From NCBI RefSeq assembly GCF_013248975.1, contig NZ_JABRWH010000001.1, positions 62,001 through 126,000 of the forward strand: 64,000 bases of DNA, read 5' to 3'. The stretch comes from Neobacillus endophyticus (GTDB taxonomy: Bacteria > Bacillota > Bacilli > Bacillales > Cytobacillaceae). The position numbers were made by a program, and so were the translations under genes. The notes below the pieces were generated by a model. That model was not told the DNA's origin. It did no database searches and saw only the letters and a program-made list of their open reading frames with translations. This document shows positions 40,896 through 49,017 of the stretch, piece by piece (position 1 is the first letter of the stretch; each line of letters opens with the position of its first letter).

Positions 40896-41969
40896 TTACA
40901 AAGAAAAATAGTACGATAAGTAATTTAACAGGTGCTGTTCTGCATCATTTAAACTCTTCGAATCTTTACTTTTTTGAAATGACATGATGTTTTCATTTGC
41001 ACTGATTAATTCATCCTGCATTTTTTTCACTTTGCTGTTCTTGACATCTTTTGATGTTAATTGTTTCTGTAATGCGGTTATTGCTTTCAGAGAATCTTCT
41101 GGGAGAGCATTGGCAGTGAGAGCAGCTGAGGCAGCATTGGAAAGTGATTTATAGATTGCCGGCATGGTCTCAATGAAAGTCTTTTCTGTTGATGTGATGC
41201 CAGAAAGTTTCTTTCCATCAACGAGAAGTGGTTTGGCAAATGCATCTTCTGCACCGTTCTGTTTATATTGATCACATAATGACTTAGCTGTTTCAATTGA
41301 ATCAGCAACACCAAGGAAGATATAGGTCTTTCCGTTCATGTCAATAATTTTCGCAGGAATCTGTTTTGCATTAAGCTGATTCACTGTATCTTTGGCTCCA
41401 TCCTGAGATGAATAAATTCCGCCCTGGACGATATATGTAGTCATTTGCTCAATGGATGCGGATACCGATTTTCCACTGTCAGCAGTTCCATTTGTCTTGC
41501 CGGATTCTTCTGTCACAGCAGGCACCGTCTGCGTTTTTTTCCCCGGCTCATTGATCACCAGCTTCAGCATAAAAATACCGATTGCGGTTCCAACTAAAAT
41601 GGCAAAAAAAGCAGAAACAAAGACAGGCCCAATGGCTCTGCCATTTTTCTTTTTGGCAAAAGGCGTAAATGATGCAATGTTCTTTTGCCCACCTTTTTTG
41701 GATAATGGATTCTTATTGACCATGTATGGTTCGAATTCATCATTAGAAGATTCGGGAATCACCCAATCAAAACTTTCATCAGCCGACTCTTGTGCTGCTG
41801 CCGTTTCTGAAACAACATCAGAACTTGGCGGGTCAGGACTTATTTTTATCACTCTAAGATTCGGCTTTTGATCTGCTTGTGGTTCGCTGCTTTGGAGATT
41901 TTCTTGAAATGTTTTCTGATCTCCGTTTATTCTAATCTTGATCGTACCGCCTTTTTTAGGGTTGTCCAC
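40896..41969 (-). CDS. spoIIB: Stage II sporulation protein B (SPOR-domain protein)
   Basis: Supports septal peptidoglycan remodelling at engulfment. It has a charged cytoplasmic N-terminus of about 120 residues, one membrane helix (VFVSAFFAILVGTAIGIFML), and an external SPOR domain (about 185-260, TTYIVQGGIYSSQDGAKDTV). A helical C-terminal part follows. The divergence is typical of SpoIIB; the assignment rests on domain layout and position between maf and the prepilin peptidase region, as in B. subtilis. Confidence 0.85.
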   Translation of the reverse strand: MDNPKKGGTIKIRINGDQKTFQENLQSSEPQADQKPNLRVIKISPDPPSSDVVSETAAAQESADESFDWVIPESSNDEFEPYMVNKNPLSKKGGQKNIASFTPFAKKKNGRAIGPVFVSAFFAILVGTAIGIFMLKLVINEPGKKTQTVPAVTEESGKTNGTADSGKSVSASIEQMTTYIVQGGIYSSQDGAKDTVNQLNAKQIPAKIIDMNGKTYIFLGVADSIETAKSLCDQYKQNGAEDAFAKPLLVDGKKLSGITSTEKTFIETMPAIYKSLSNAASAALTANALPEDSLKAITALQKQLTSKDVKNSKVKKMQDELISANENIMSFQKSKDSKSLNDAEQHLLNYLSYYFSL

Positions 41970-42021
41970 ATTTCGTTCTCCTTTCTCTTTTTATAGGGTA
42001 ATTTCTTCCATCCTATCATAT

Positions 42022-42063
42022 TTGATAAAAAAAATAACAAGACTTTTGTCGTCTTGTTATCAT
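42022..42063 (-). terminator. Terminator of the pilus array
   Basis: GATAACAAGAC / GTCTTGTTAT with a 7-base loop is followed on the minus strand by a run of eight T. It lies between pilO and spoIIB, ending the long pilus array. Confidence 0.93.
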
Positions 42064-42099
42064 AGAGTTTCGCCAAAAAATTTATCGATTGTCATCATT

Positions 42100-42855
42100 C
42101 TAATTACTCATTACAGTTGGAAATTGCGCCAGAGGATTATCCTTCCCAGCAGGTGCAGGAGCATTCACTTTTGGCAGCTGTGCCTGTAACTCTTCTAAAT
42201 TCGGCATATAATAGGCAGAAACCGTAAGATTAAAGGAAAAAGGCTGGATCGTTTGGTTAAGATTCGTGATTTCCAGATCTCCAGTATAATTTATTGCCTC
42301 CACTACCACAATTCGTTTTAAAGATTCAAGCGTGGAAATAAACGTTTCAAACTGATCATAGGATGGTGATTCCACTGATAATTGCACCGTCAGCTTTTTT
42401 ATAGATGACGGGAGCACATTTGATGACTGTTGATTGGCAGTTCCTTGATTTGTAGCAGTTTGACCAGTTGTCCCGCTTGAATTACTGCTTTGATTCGTAT
42501 TTTGTGTATTGGTTGCTGTGTCATTATCCTGTGAAAAACTCATTGATTTGATCGTACTATTAGAAATTGTCTCCGCCTTTTCCAGATCCAGGATAAACTG
42601 ATCCTGCATAGGTTTTACTGGAACTTTCTGCTGTAAGTCAGTCGTATTTTCCATCGTTACGGAGGAAGCAGCCTTAGCAGAAGCATTCCGAGAAATCGTA
42701 TTCAAAACTTTTTGTTCGGAACTTAAACTCTGCTGCTTTTGTGTCAAATCGTTTTTTAATGGAACTAAATAAAAAAACTGGAAATAGACAATGAATAAAA
42801 CTAATAAAAGAATACCGATGGACACAATTAGTTTTTTTGAGAAATGAAGCTTCAT
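42100..42855 (-). CDS. pilO: Type IV pilus inner-membrane protein PilO-like
   Basis: Alignment-subcomplex protein that pairs with PilN. It has a short N-terminus, one membrane helix (LIVSIGILLLVLFIVYFQFF) and a coiled coil to about residue 60. The middle, around 110-145, is a Ser/Thr/Asn/Gln-rich stretch (NQSSNSSGTTGQTATNQGTA), and a ferredoxin-like domain follows (KKLTVQLSVESPSYDQFETF). It has 251 residues. It overlaps pilN by 4 bases. Primary sequence is weakly conserved in this family, so the call depends on topology and gene order. Confidence 0.82.
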   Translation of the reverse strand: MKLHFSKKLIVSIGILLLVLFIVYFQFFYLVPLKNDLTQKQQSLSSEQKVLNTISRNASAKAASSVTMENTTDLQQKVPVKPMQDQFILDLEKAETISNSTIKSMSFSQDNDTATNTQNTNQSSNSSGTTGQTATNQGTANQQSSNVLPSSIKKLTVQLSVESPSYDQFETFISTLESLKRIVVVEAINYTGDLEITNLNQTIQPFSFNLTVSAYYMPNLEELQAQLPKVNAPAPAGKDNPLAQFPTVMSN

Positions 42856-43655
42856 GATCCATTCACTCCCTGCTCAGCAGTCCCATCATTCTGTCCCTGT
42901 TCCATCAGTTTCTTGGCCGCATCCTTATTTAATGTAATGGTAAATTGACCTGTATAACGCGGCATATAATCATTCGATATAGAATCAGCAGAACTTCCGG
43001 AAGAAGTAGTTTGTACTCCTGTATTCACCGCAGAGCTTACTGGAGCAGAAGTATTTCCAGCTGTAGAACTATTCGTCTGACTTGACGCTGTAGTTGTATG
43101 ATCTGTTTGGTTATTAGTACTTGCCGCTGATGCAGTACTACTATTGGCTGCAGTACTTGAATCAGCCGAATTCGCGTTGCTGCCGGCTGTAAGTAATGTA
43201 AGACTTGCACCACTAATCCATTTGGCAGCATTGAGATTATCTAAAAAGTAGGCCGCGTCACTTGGTAAATCAAATTGAACGCTGAGCTTGATATCTCCTG
43301 AATCTGCATAGGTGAAATTCTGAATAAATCCGCGTTCAGGCAGCAATGCAACAAGATGCTGCATAACAGGAATGGTTTGGATAGGGTAATTCTTTGCCCA
43401 ATCAACAGCAGCCTTTAATTGGCTGACTGACGTATTATTAGCACTATTTGAGGGCTTACTACTGATTTGTTCTTCTATCTTTTGAGTTTGTGAAATCTGC
43501 TGATCAACTGATTCGATACTTGATTTAACAGATTGAATTTGGAAATAAAAATAGCAGCCAAAAATTAAGAAAAGGGCGCCTAAACCAGAAGCAAAGATCC
43601 AAAATCGATATTTTTTCGGTTCTTTTTCTGGGAGCAGGTTGATTTCTACTAACAT
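42852..43655 (-). CDS. pilN: Type IV pilus inner-membrane protein PilN-like
   Basis: Starts MLVEINLLPEKEPKKYRFWI; the INLLP box is the segment by which PilN binds PilM in the cytoplasm. A membrane helix (about 20-38) and a coiled coil follow, then a small external domain (ALLPERGFIQNFTYADSGDI). A long Ser/Thr/Ala/Asn-rich insertion at roughly 155-225 splits the C-terminal part before YTGQFTITLNKDAAKKLMEQ. It has 267 residues. The insertion makes it longer than most PilN proteins. Adjacent pilM and pilO support the call. Confidence 0.88.
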   Translation of the reverse strand: MLVEINLLPEKEPKKYRFWIFASGLGALFLIFGCYFYFQIQSVKSSIESVDQQISQTQKIEEQISSKPSNSANNTSVSQLKAAVDWAKNYPIQTIPVMQHLVALLPERGFIQNFTYADSGDIKLSVQFDLPSDAAYFLDNLNAAKWISGASLTLLTAGSNANSADSSTAANSSTASAASTNNQTDHTTTASSQTNSSTAGNTSAPVSSAVNTGVQTTSSGSSADSISNDYMPRYTGQFTITLNKDAAKKLMEQGQNDGTAEQGVNGS

Positions 43656-44650
43656 TATGTCACCCCTTTTAACGCGAGACCCAGTGTTAATAACAGATTA
43701 GCCGGCACGCCCCCCGTTTTCCCCTTCGAATTTGCCTCGTTATAGAGTGTCAATACGGGAATTTCAAATCTCTCTGCCACTTCATCTGCAATATCCTTTA
43801 ACATCGGATGATCACCTTGCACAAGAAACTTTGTGATTTCCTTCTTTTTTTCTTTTAATGCATACTTATAAAAGTCTAACAATTTACTAATTTCTCGATA
43901 TATTTCGTCAAATGTTATATCTAATTCTTCCTTATTGCCTTTATATTTGTATTCCTGCTTGCCCAGTGATCCGGGTTTGATTTCCCATGTTTCCCAATCA
44001 TACGGCAGCGAAAATTGTCTCATGACAAGTGGAACTGTTCCTTCAAAAATGCAGAAATTTACGCTGGATAAATCAAACTGAATAGTAAAAAGCGCTTCTT
44101 CATGATCTGCCTGATCCAGCTGATCATATACACGATATAATGCTAGCGGCGAAATATCTGCTGCAAGCGGTTGAAGTTTTACCTGATTAAATAAATGAAC
44201 ATATTCGGATACTTGCTGTTCTGGCGCCGCGAATAACAAGACATCTTTGGTTTTTCCGTTATCTCCCATTAGATGGATATCAAATACGGGTTCCTCATAG
44301 GGCAAGTGAATCGTCGAGCCTAACTCCAAATATAAGTATCCCTTAATTTCATCATCCTCGATATCAGATGGAACCGATACTTTCCGGATGATCACCATTT
44401 GGTCGGGAACGATAAATCGAATTGATCGCCGTGATATTTTCCATTCATCAATACATTCTTCCAGGATATTTACCAATGATTCGTAATCAGCAATTTTCCC
44501 TTCTTGGATTAATCCTGGCGGCAAAATGCGTTCTCCCCATTTAAGTACAGTCAAGGGCTGAGCTTGCTTCAATTCCAAATAGCGAATGGAATGGTCATTT
44601 ATGATGATGTTGATTATTCTTTTTTTGGGTGTAAGCAGGGAAAAAGCCAT
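43655..44650 (-). CDS. pilM: Type IV pilus actin-like protein PilM
   Basis: Cytoplasmic actin-fold protein that links the PilN/PilO complex to the ATPases. The 331 residues have IRFIVPDQMVIIRKVSVPSD, YLYLELGSTIHLPYEEPVFD and FTIQFDLSSVNFCIFEGTVP (second nucleotide-binding region). The ATG has AAGGGG upstream. It ends one base into pilN and is separated by 16 bases from the prepilin peptidase gene. Confidence 0.92.
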   Translation of the reverse strand: MAFSLLTPKKRIINIIINDHSIRYLELKQAQPLTVLKWGERILPPGLIQEGKIADYESLVNILEECIDEWKISRRSIRFIVPDQMVIIRKVSVPSDIEDDEIKGYLYLELGSTIHLPYEEPVFDIHLMGDNGKTKDVLLFAAPEQQVSEYVHLFNQVKLQPLAADISPLALYRVYDQLDQADHEEALFTIQFDLSSVNFCIFEGTVPLVMRQFSLPYDWETWEIKPGSLGKQEYKYKGNKEELDITFDEIYREISKLLDFYKYALKEKKKEITKFLVQGDHPMLKDIADEVAERFEIPVLTLYNEANSKGKTGGVPANLLLTLGLALKGVT

Positions 44651-44666
44651 GTTAAAAACCCCTTAT

Positions 44667-45431
44667 TTAAAATCCGTGATTAAGAAATGTTAGATATATT
44701 TGTATAATGTCTGAACCCCAAAAATAGGCTGTCAATGTTCCTGCAGCAATAAATGGACCAAACGGAATGGGCTGACGCCGTTTAACGATACTAAGCAGGA
44801 GAGCCAATCCGCCAAACACCGCTCCAAAGAAAGTGGAGAGAAAAAATGAGAGAAGGACAAGTTTTATTCCCAGCACAAGTCCCAGTAATCCATAAAGCTT
44901 AATATCACCGCCCCCCATACCACCTTTGGTGATGATAGCAATCACAAGAAGAAGAACAAAACCGGCAGCGGCCCCAAGAAGGCTGTCCCACCATGGAGAA
45001 AGCGGCCACATGATCCGCTCCAATAAAAAAATCCCTGCAAACCAAATAAGAATTTTATCAGGGATGATCATATACTGAATATCGGAGACTACAATAATCA
45101 TGAACATTGAAATGAGTGTTAAGGCTACGAATAACTCCCCTGACCATCCTATTATATTTGGAGTAATAGCGAATAATAATCCTGTAAGGAATTCCATCAT
45201 TGGATAGATAGGAGAAATCCGCGACTGACAGCCGCGGCATTTCCCCTTTTGCATCAAATACGAAAATACTGGTATTAATTCTAATGCTGTTAACTTGTGC
45301 CCGCAAGTTGGGCAGGCAGACCGTGGTTTTACTATTGATTTTTTCACAGGAACCCGAAGGCCGACCACATTGAAGAAGGAGCCTAGGGTGATACCGTATA
45401 GAAAAAATATGATTAAGAGAATTGTGTTCAT
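44667..45431 (-). CDS. comC: Prepilin peptidase (PilD/ComC type)
   Basis: Membrane aspartyl protease that cleaves prepilins before the hydrophobic helix and methylates the new N-terminus. Two CxxC pairs lie in the N-terminal loop (SACPTCGHKLT and GKCRGCQSRIS), and the active-site aspartates are in VVSDIQYMIIPDKI and GGMGGGDIKLYGLLG. It has 254 residues and about seven membrane segments. In B. subtilis comC follows spoIIB; here the same enzyme type sits inside the pilus array and probably serves all six or more prepilins of the window. Confidence 0.96.
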   Translation of the reverse strand: MNTILLIIFFLYGITLGSFFNVVGLRVPVKKSIVKPRSACPTCGHKLTALELIPVFSYLMQKGKCRGCQSRISPIYPMMEFLTGLLFAITPNIIGWSGELFVALTLISMFMIIVVSDIQYMIIPDKILIWFAGIFLLERIMWPLSPWWDSLLGAAAGFVLLLVIAIITKGGMGGGDIKLYGLLGLVLGIKLVLLSFFLSTFFGAVFGGLALLLSIVKRRQPIPFGPFIAAGTLTAYFWGSDIIQIYLTFLNHGF

Positions 45432-45443
45432 AGTCTATTTGAC

Positions 45444-45941
45444 TTAATTAACACTATCTCTGGATAATTTATCTTCAGAAACTGGAGTACCATCGGTATT
45501 CTTTACAGATCTGGTACCATTTGTCAGAAATACAGAGTATGAGAGTTTCCCTGAACTATCTGCAGAAATTTGAACATATGAACCACTAGAAGGTTTAGAC
45601 GATCCCGCAGTTCCATCTCCTACAGCATATCCACTATTAGTTCCATCTGGATCTTTAACTGTTTCAACATATCCCTTATCTTCTAAATACTTTAATGTAA
45701 CATAAACTGTAGCTCCATTAGCAGGTTGTAGTGTCGAATCCCCTGTAACAGCCAATTTCGCAGAGTTAATCATTTGTCGTGCATTGGCTACATGCGCATC
45801 CTTTTTACTATTATCAATCAACCCTAAAATACTAGGGATCGCAATGGCAGAAATAATCCCCAAAATAACAATAACGGCCAATAGTTCGATTAAGGTCATC
45901 CCTTTTTGATCTTTAAGTTTTTTCTTCATGATTTGTAACAT
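45444..45941 (-). CDS. Type IV prepilin, second tandem copy
   Basis: Major-type pilin precursor. The leader MLQIMKKKLKDQKG is followed by the cleavage site and MTLIELLAVIVILGIISAIA, with Glu5 of the mature form present. Mature length is about 151 residues. The C-terminal globular part (TVYVTLKYLEDKGYVETVKD onward) lacks a cysteine pair. Start chosen by AAGGAG 8 bases upstream. It shares nearly all of its first 50 residues with the next pilin upstream but differs afterwards. A TATAAT box about 50 bases upstream suggests its own promoter. Confidence 0.93.
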   Translation of the reverse strand: MLQIMKKKLKDQKGMTLIELLAVIVILGIISAIAIPSILGLIDNSKKDAHVANARQMINSAKLAVTGDSTLQPANGATVYVTLKYLEDKGYVETVKDPDGTNSGYAVGDGTAGSSKPSSGSYVQISADSSGKLSYSVFLTNGTRSVKNTDGTPVSEDKLSRDSVN

Positions 45942-45989
45942 ATCTTCATCTCCTTATAGTTCTTTTAACCTAGTACAATAGTCTTCTCT

Positions 45990-45995
45990 ATTATA
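45990..45995 (-). promoter_or_regulatory. Candidate -10 box ahead of the second pilin
   Basis: A perfect TATAAT on the minus strand lies in the 205-base gap between the two pilin genes. No good -35 is found at 17 bases. The box would allow this pilin, and possibly comC-pilMNO, to be expressed apart from the rest of the array. Confidence 0.4.
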
Positions 45996-46076
45996 CTTTA
46001 AATAATCAGTAGATAAAACAAAAATTTGATGTTTTTGTCTTTTTTTATCCATTTCTGTCTATATATTAGCATAACA

Positions 46077-46102
46077 TTTTATCAAATAATTTTTTTGATA
46101 AA
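46077..46102. repeat. AT-rich inverted repeat between the pilin genes
   Basis: TTTTATCAAA and TTTGATAAAA form a 10-base inverted repeat with a 6-base loop. It may act as an attenuator or stabiliser between the two pilin mRNAs. No T-run typical of a terminator follows. Confidence 0.4.
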
Positions 46103-46146
46103 AATATGGCATTTTAAGTTTATTAGTTTGCTAATAATCCGTATTC

Positions 46147-46653
46147 TTAATGAATATTATCCCTTGATAAATCAGACTCAGCAACAGGAGCCTTACTTTC
46201 TGTCTGAATCCCTCTTGCCGAGTTAACAAGCCGGACATAATAGACCAAACTCCCATTTGATGGGTTGACAATTAATACATAGGAATCATTTGTAGGCGCT
46301 TTTGAAACATCAGTTCCTGTTAAATCAGAAATGGAAGTACCTTTTGTAGTATAACTACTATTGTTGCCGTCGGGATCTTTAACCGTTTCTAAATACCCGC
46401 CATTCTCAAAATATTGCAAGGGAATGATTTTACTATTGCCTGCTGATGGCATTGCCGTTCGTTCAGAAGATATGACCCTTTTAGCAGCATCGATCATCTG
46501 CCGGGCATTCGCGATATGAGCGTCTTTTTTCGAATTATCGATTAAACCCAATATTGATGGAATGGCGATCGCTGAGATGATTCCAAGAATGACCACTACC
46601 GCCAGCAATTCAATTAGGGTCATCCCTTTTTGATCTCTAGCCTTTTTTAACAC
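46147..46653 (-). CDS. Type IV prepilin, first tandem copy
   Basis: Major-type pilin precursor. It starts at GTG after GAGGGAGGTG, giving MLKKARDQKG, cleavage, then MTLIELLAVVVILGIISAIA. The 168-residue precursor leaves about 158 mature residues. After the shared N-terminal helix (IPSILGLIDNSKKDAHIANA) the globular part diverges from the second copy, though both keep ETVKDPDG and end in DLSRD-type motifs. No cysteines in the mature part. It follows pilC by 92 bases. Confidence 0.93.
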   Translation of the reverse strand: MLKKARDQKGMTLIELLAVVVILGIISAIAIPSILGLIDNSKKDAHIANARQMIDAAKRVISSERTAMPSAGNSKIIPLQYFENGGYLETVKDPDGNNSSYTTKGTSISDLTGTDVSKAPTNDSYVLIVNPSNGSLVYYVRLVNSARGIQTESKAPVAESDLSRDNIH

Positions 46654-46745
46654 CTAGTCACCTCCCTCAAATAAAATAAAATGATACGCTCAGTAACATG
46701 AGTCTAACTATTTGAATTCTTTGAATAGATTTTCGGTATTTTGAC

Positions 46746-47963
46746 CTATTTGTTTACTTGTTGAAATTGGTTGAAAATATCAAACATTGGAATCATAATC
46801 GCTGTTACGATCGTCCCAACTAGACTAGCTAGGATAACGATCATGACCGGCTCAATTAAAGACTTTAGCCGATCTGTCCCCGTCTCAACCTCTTTTTCAT
46901 AAAACTCGGCAATTTTTGATAACATGGCATCAAGAGCCCCTGTTTCCTCGCCAATTTTAATCATTTGCGTTACAAGCGGAGGAAAAGCCCAATGCTTTTT
47001 CATTGGTTCTGTCATGGATTGTCCCTTTTCTAGGGATGCACGTGATCCCTGTATAACTTTGGCAATTACTTCGTTTTCCACGACCTTTTCGACAATTACC
47101 ATGGCTTGCAAAATGGGTACAGAACTTGAGAATAATGAACTGAGAGTTCTCATCATTCTTGCCAACGCCGCTTTTTGAACTAATGGCCCAAATATTGGCA
47201 TCCTTAATGCCGCATAATCCAAATAATACTTGGTTTTTAAATTACTTTTCAAATACGTGAACAAAATAACGAAAAGAATTATCAAAATGGCAATCAGCCA
47301 CCAGTATGACTGCATAAAACCGCTTGCCGATAACACAAACCTTGTGATAGCCGGCAGTTTTCCATGAAGATCGCTAAACATTGTAACAAAAGTTGGAACA
47401 ACAGAAACAAGTAAGAAAATAACGACTGCCACCGCCACAATCGCGACAACAATGGGATAAGAAAGAGCTGCAACTATTTTCTGTCTAGTAAAATGCTGCT
47501 TTTCAAAATGCTCTGCTAACCGGTCAAGCGTTACGTCTAAATTACCGCTCACTTCGCCGGATTTTACCATATTGATAAACATCGAGTTAAAGATTTTTTT
47601 ATGGTTGGAAACAGCGTCTGATAAAGCTTTTCCTTCCCTTAATTCCCCTTCCACGTCCAATAGCGCCTTCTTTAATGCTTTACTTTCCGTTTGCAGCGCC
47701 ATGATCGCTGTCGCTTCAACAACAGTAACCCCTGCTTTTAGCAAAGTAGCGAACTGTCGTAAATAGATCACAAAATGCTGGAGTTTCACTGGATTTCCAA
47801 TAGAAAGATCTTTTGTTAAAAAAGTTTCCGGTAGTTCCGTCATTTCAATGACTCGAATTCCATCTTCCTTTAGCTTTGCCAATGCATCTCTTCGTGAACC
47901 TGCTTGTATAATCCCTTGCTTTTTCCCGGTTCGATCGCGCCCTGAATATTTAAACCTAGCCAT
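46746..47963 (-). CDS. pilC: Type IV pilus platform protein PilC
   Basis: Polytopic inner-membrane platform for PilB and PilT (GspF family). The 405 residues hold two T2SSF domains, each with LRQFATLLKAGVTVVEATAI-like and MRTLSSLFSSSVPILQAMVI segments, and three membrane segments (VAALSYPIVVAIVAVAVVIF; ILIILFVILFTYL; ILASLVGTIVTAIMIPMFDI). It overlaps pilT by 8 bases. Confidence 0.96.
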   Translation of the reverse strand: MARFKYSGRDRTGKKQGIIQAGSRRDALAKLKEDGIRVIEMTELPETFLTKDLSIGNPVKLQHFVIYLRQFATLLKAGVTVVEATAIMALQTESKALKKALLDVEGELREGKALSDAVSNHKKIFNSMFINMVKSGEVSGNLDVTLDRLAEHFEKQHFTRQKIVAALSYPIVVAIVAVAVVIFLLVSVVPTFVTMFSDLHGKLPAITRFVLSASGFMQSYWWLIAILIILFVILFTYLKSNLKTKYYLDYAALRMPIFGPLVQKAALARMMRTLSSLFSSSVPILQAMVIVEKVVENEVIAKVIQGSRASLEKGQSMTEPMKKHWAFPPLVTQMIKIGEETGALDAMLSKIAEFYEKEVETGTDRLKSLIEPVMIVILASLVGTIVTAIMIPMFDIFNQFQQVNK

Positions 47964-49008
47964 TTTGCATCATCTTTTCATGTAAATATTGAACTGCTGC
48001 ATCCTTTTCAATAATTCCACGATCAATCAATTCTCGAATACTCATTTCAAGTGTATGCATCCCCTGTGCTCTAGAAGTCTGGAGCGTACTTTGAATTTGA
48101 TGAATTTTTTCGTTCCTGATCAAATTCGCTATTGCCGGGTTATTTACCAATACTTCTGTTGCCGCTTTTCGGCCTTTTTGATCTGATGTTGGGAAAAGAC
48201 GCTGTGAAATAATTCCAACCAACACAGATGCTAACTGGGTCCGTACTTGCGGCTGCTGGCCAGATGGAAAAACATCAATAACCCGGTTAATCGTAGTCGG
48301 TGCGCTTGAAGTATGGAGTGTCCCCAAAACAAGGTGACCTGTTTCTGCTGCGGTAATCGCAGTCGAAATCGTCTCCAGATCCCGCATCTCTCCCAAAAGA
48401 ATAACATCAGGGTCTTGTCTAAGTGCTGCTTTCAATCCAGCCGCATATGTCATCGTATCATAGCCTATTTCACGCTGGTCGATGATGGAATTGCCGTGCC
48501 GATGCAGATATTCAATGGGATCTTCCAATGTAATGATATGCTTCCGCATGGTCCGGTTCATATAATCGATCATCGAGGCAAGCGTAGTCGATTTACCGCT
48601 TCCTGTTGGACCGGTAACCAAAATAAGACCATGTGGTTTTTCGATTAACTTTGTAATGATTTCCGGCAAGTCCAGTTCTTCAATCGTTGGTGTTCTGGAT
48701 GACACCGTTCTTAATGCTAGTGATATACTTTTGCGCTGGTGGAAGGCATTGACCCTAAACCGGGATATTCCAGGAGAGCCATAGGAAAAATCCAGCTCAC
48801 CCTTTGATTTAAATAACTCCCACTTATCTTCAGGTATTATTGCTTTTGCCATACCTTCTGTATCTGCAGGCAGCAATTTCTCGGTTCCGTATCTTTTTAA
48901 ATCGCCATTGATACGCATAACAGGCGGAACCCCAACTGATAAATGCACATCTGAAGCTTTATATTCAACAGCAGCTTTTAATATTGCATCTATTTTTTCC
49001 TTCATCAT
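47956..49008 (-). CDS. pilT: Type IV pilus retraction ATPase PilT
   Basis: Hexameric ATPase that depolymerises the pilus. The 350 residues start KEKIDAILKAAVEYKASDVH, with Walker A LVTGPTGSGKSTTLASMIDY, Walker B DPDVILLGEMRDLETIST, and HLVLGTLHTSSAPTTINR. A C-terminal IANLIRNEKIHQIQ is close to the AIRNLIRE motif of retraction ATPases. PilT is absent from the B. subtilis com pilus, so a retractable pilus is expected here. RBS AGGAG lies upstream. Confidence 0.95.
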   Translation of the reverse strand: MMKEKIDAILKAAVEYKASDVHLSVGVPPVMRINGDLKRYGTEKLLPADTEGMAKAIIPEDKWELFKSKGELDFSYGSPGISRFRVNAFHQRKSISLALRTVSSRTPTIEELDLPEIITKLIEKPHGLILVTGPTGSGKSTTLASMIDYMNRTMRKHIITLEDPIEYLHRHGNSIIDQREIGYDTMTYAAGLKAALRQDPDVILLGEMRDLETISTAITAAETGHLVLGTLHTSSAPTTINRVIDVFPSGQQPQVRTQLASVLVGIISQRLFPTSDQKGRKAATEVLVNNPAIANLIRNEKIHQIQSTLQTSRAQGMHTLEMSIRELIDRGIIEKDAAVQYLHEKMMQNG

Positions 49009-49017
49009 CTCTATCTC

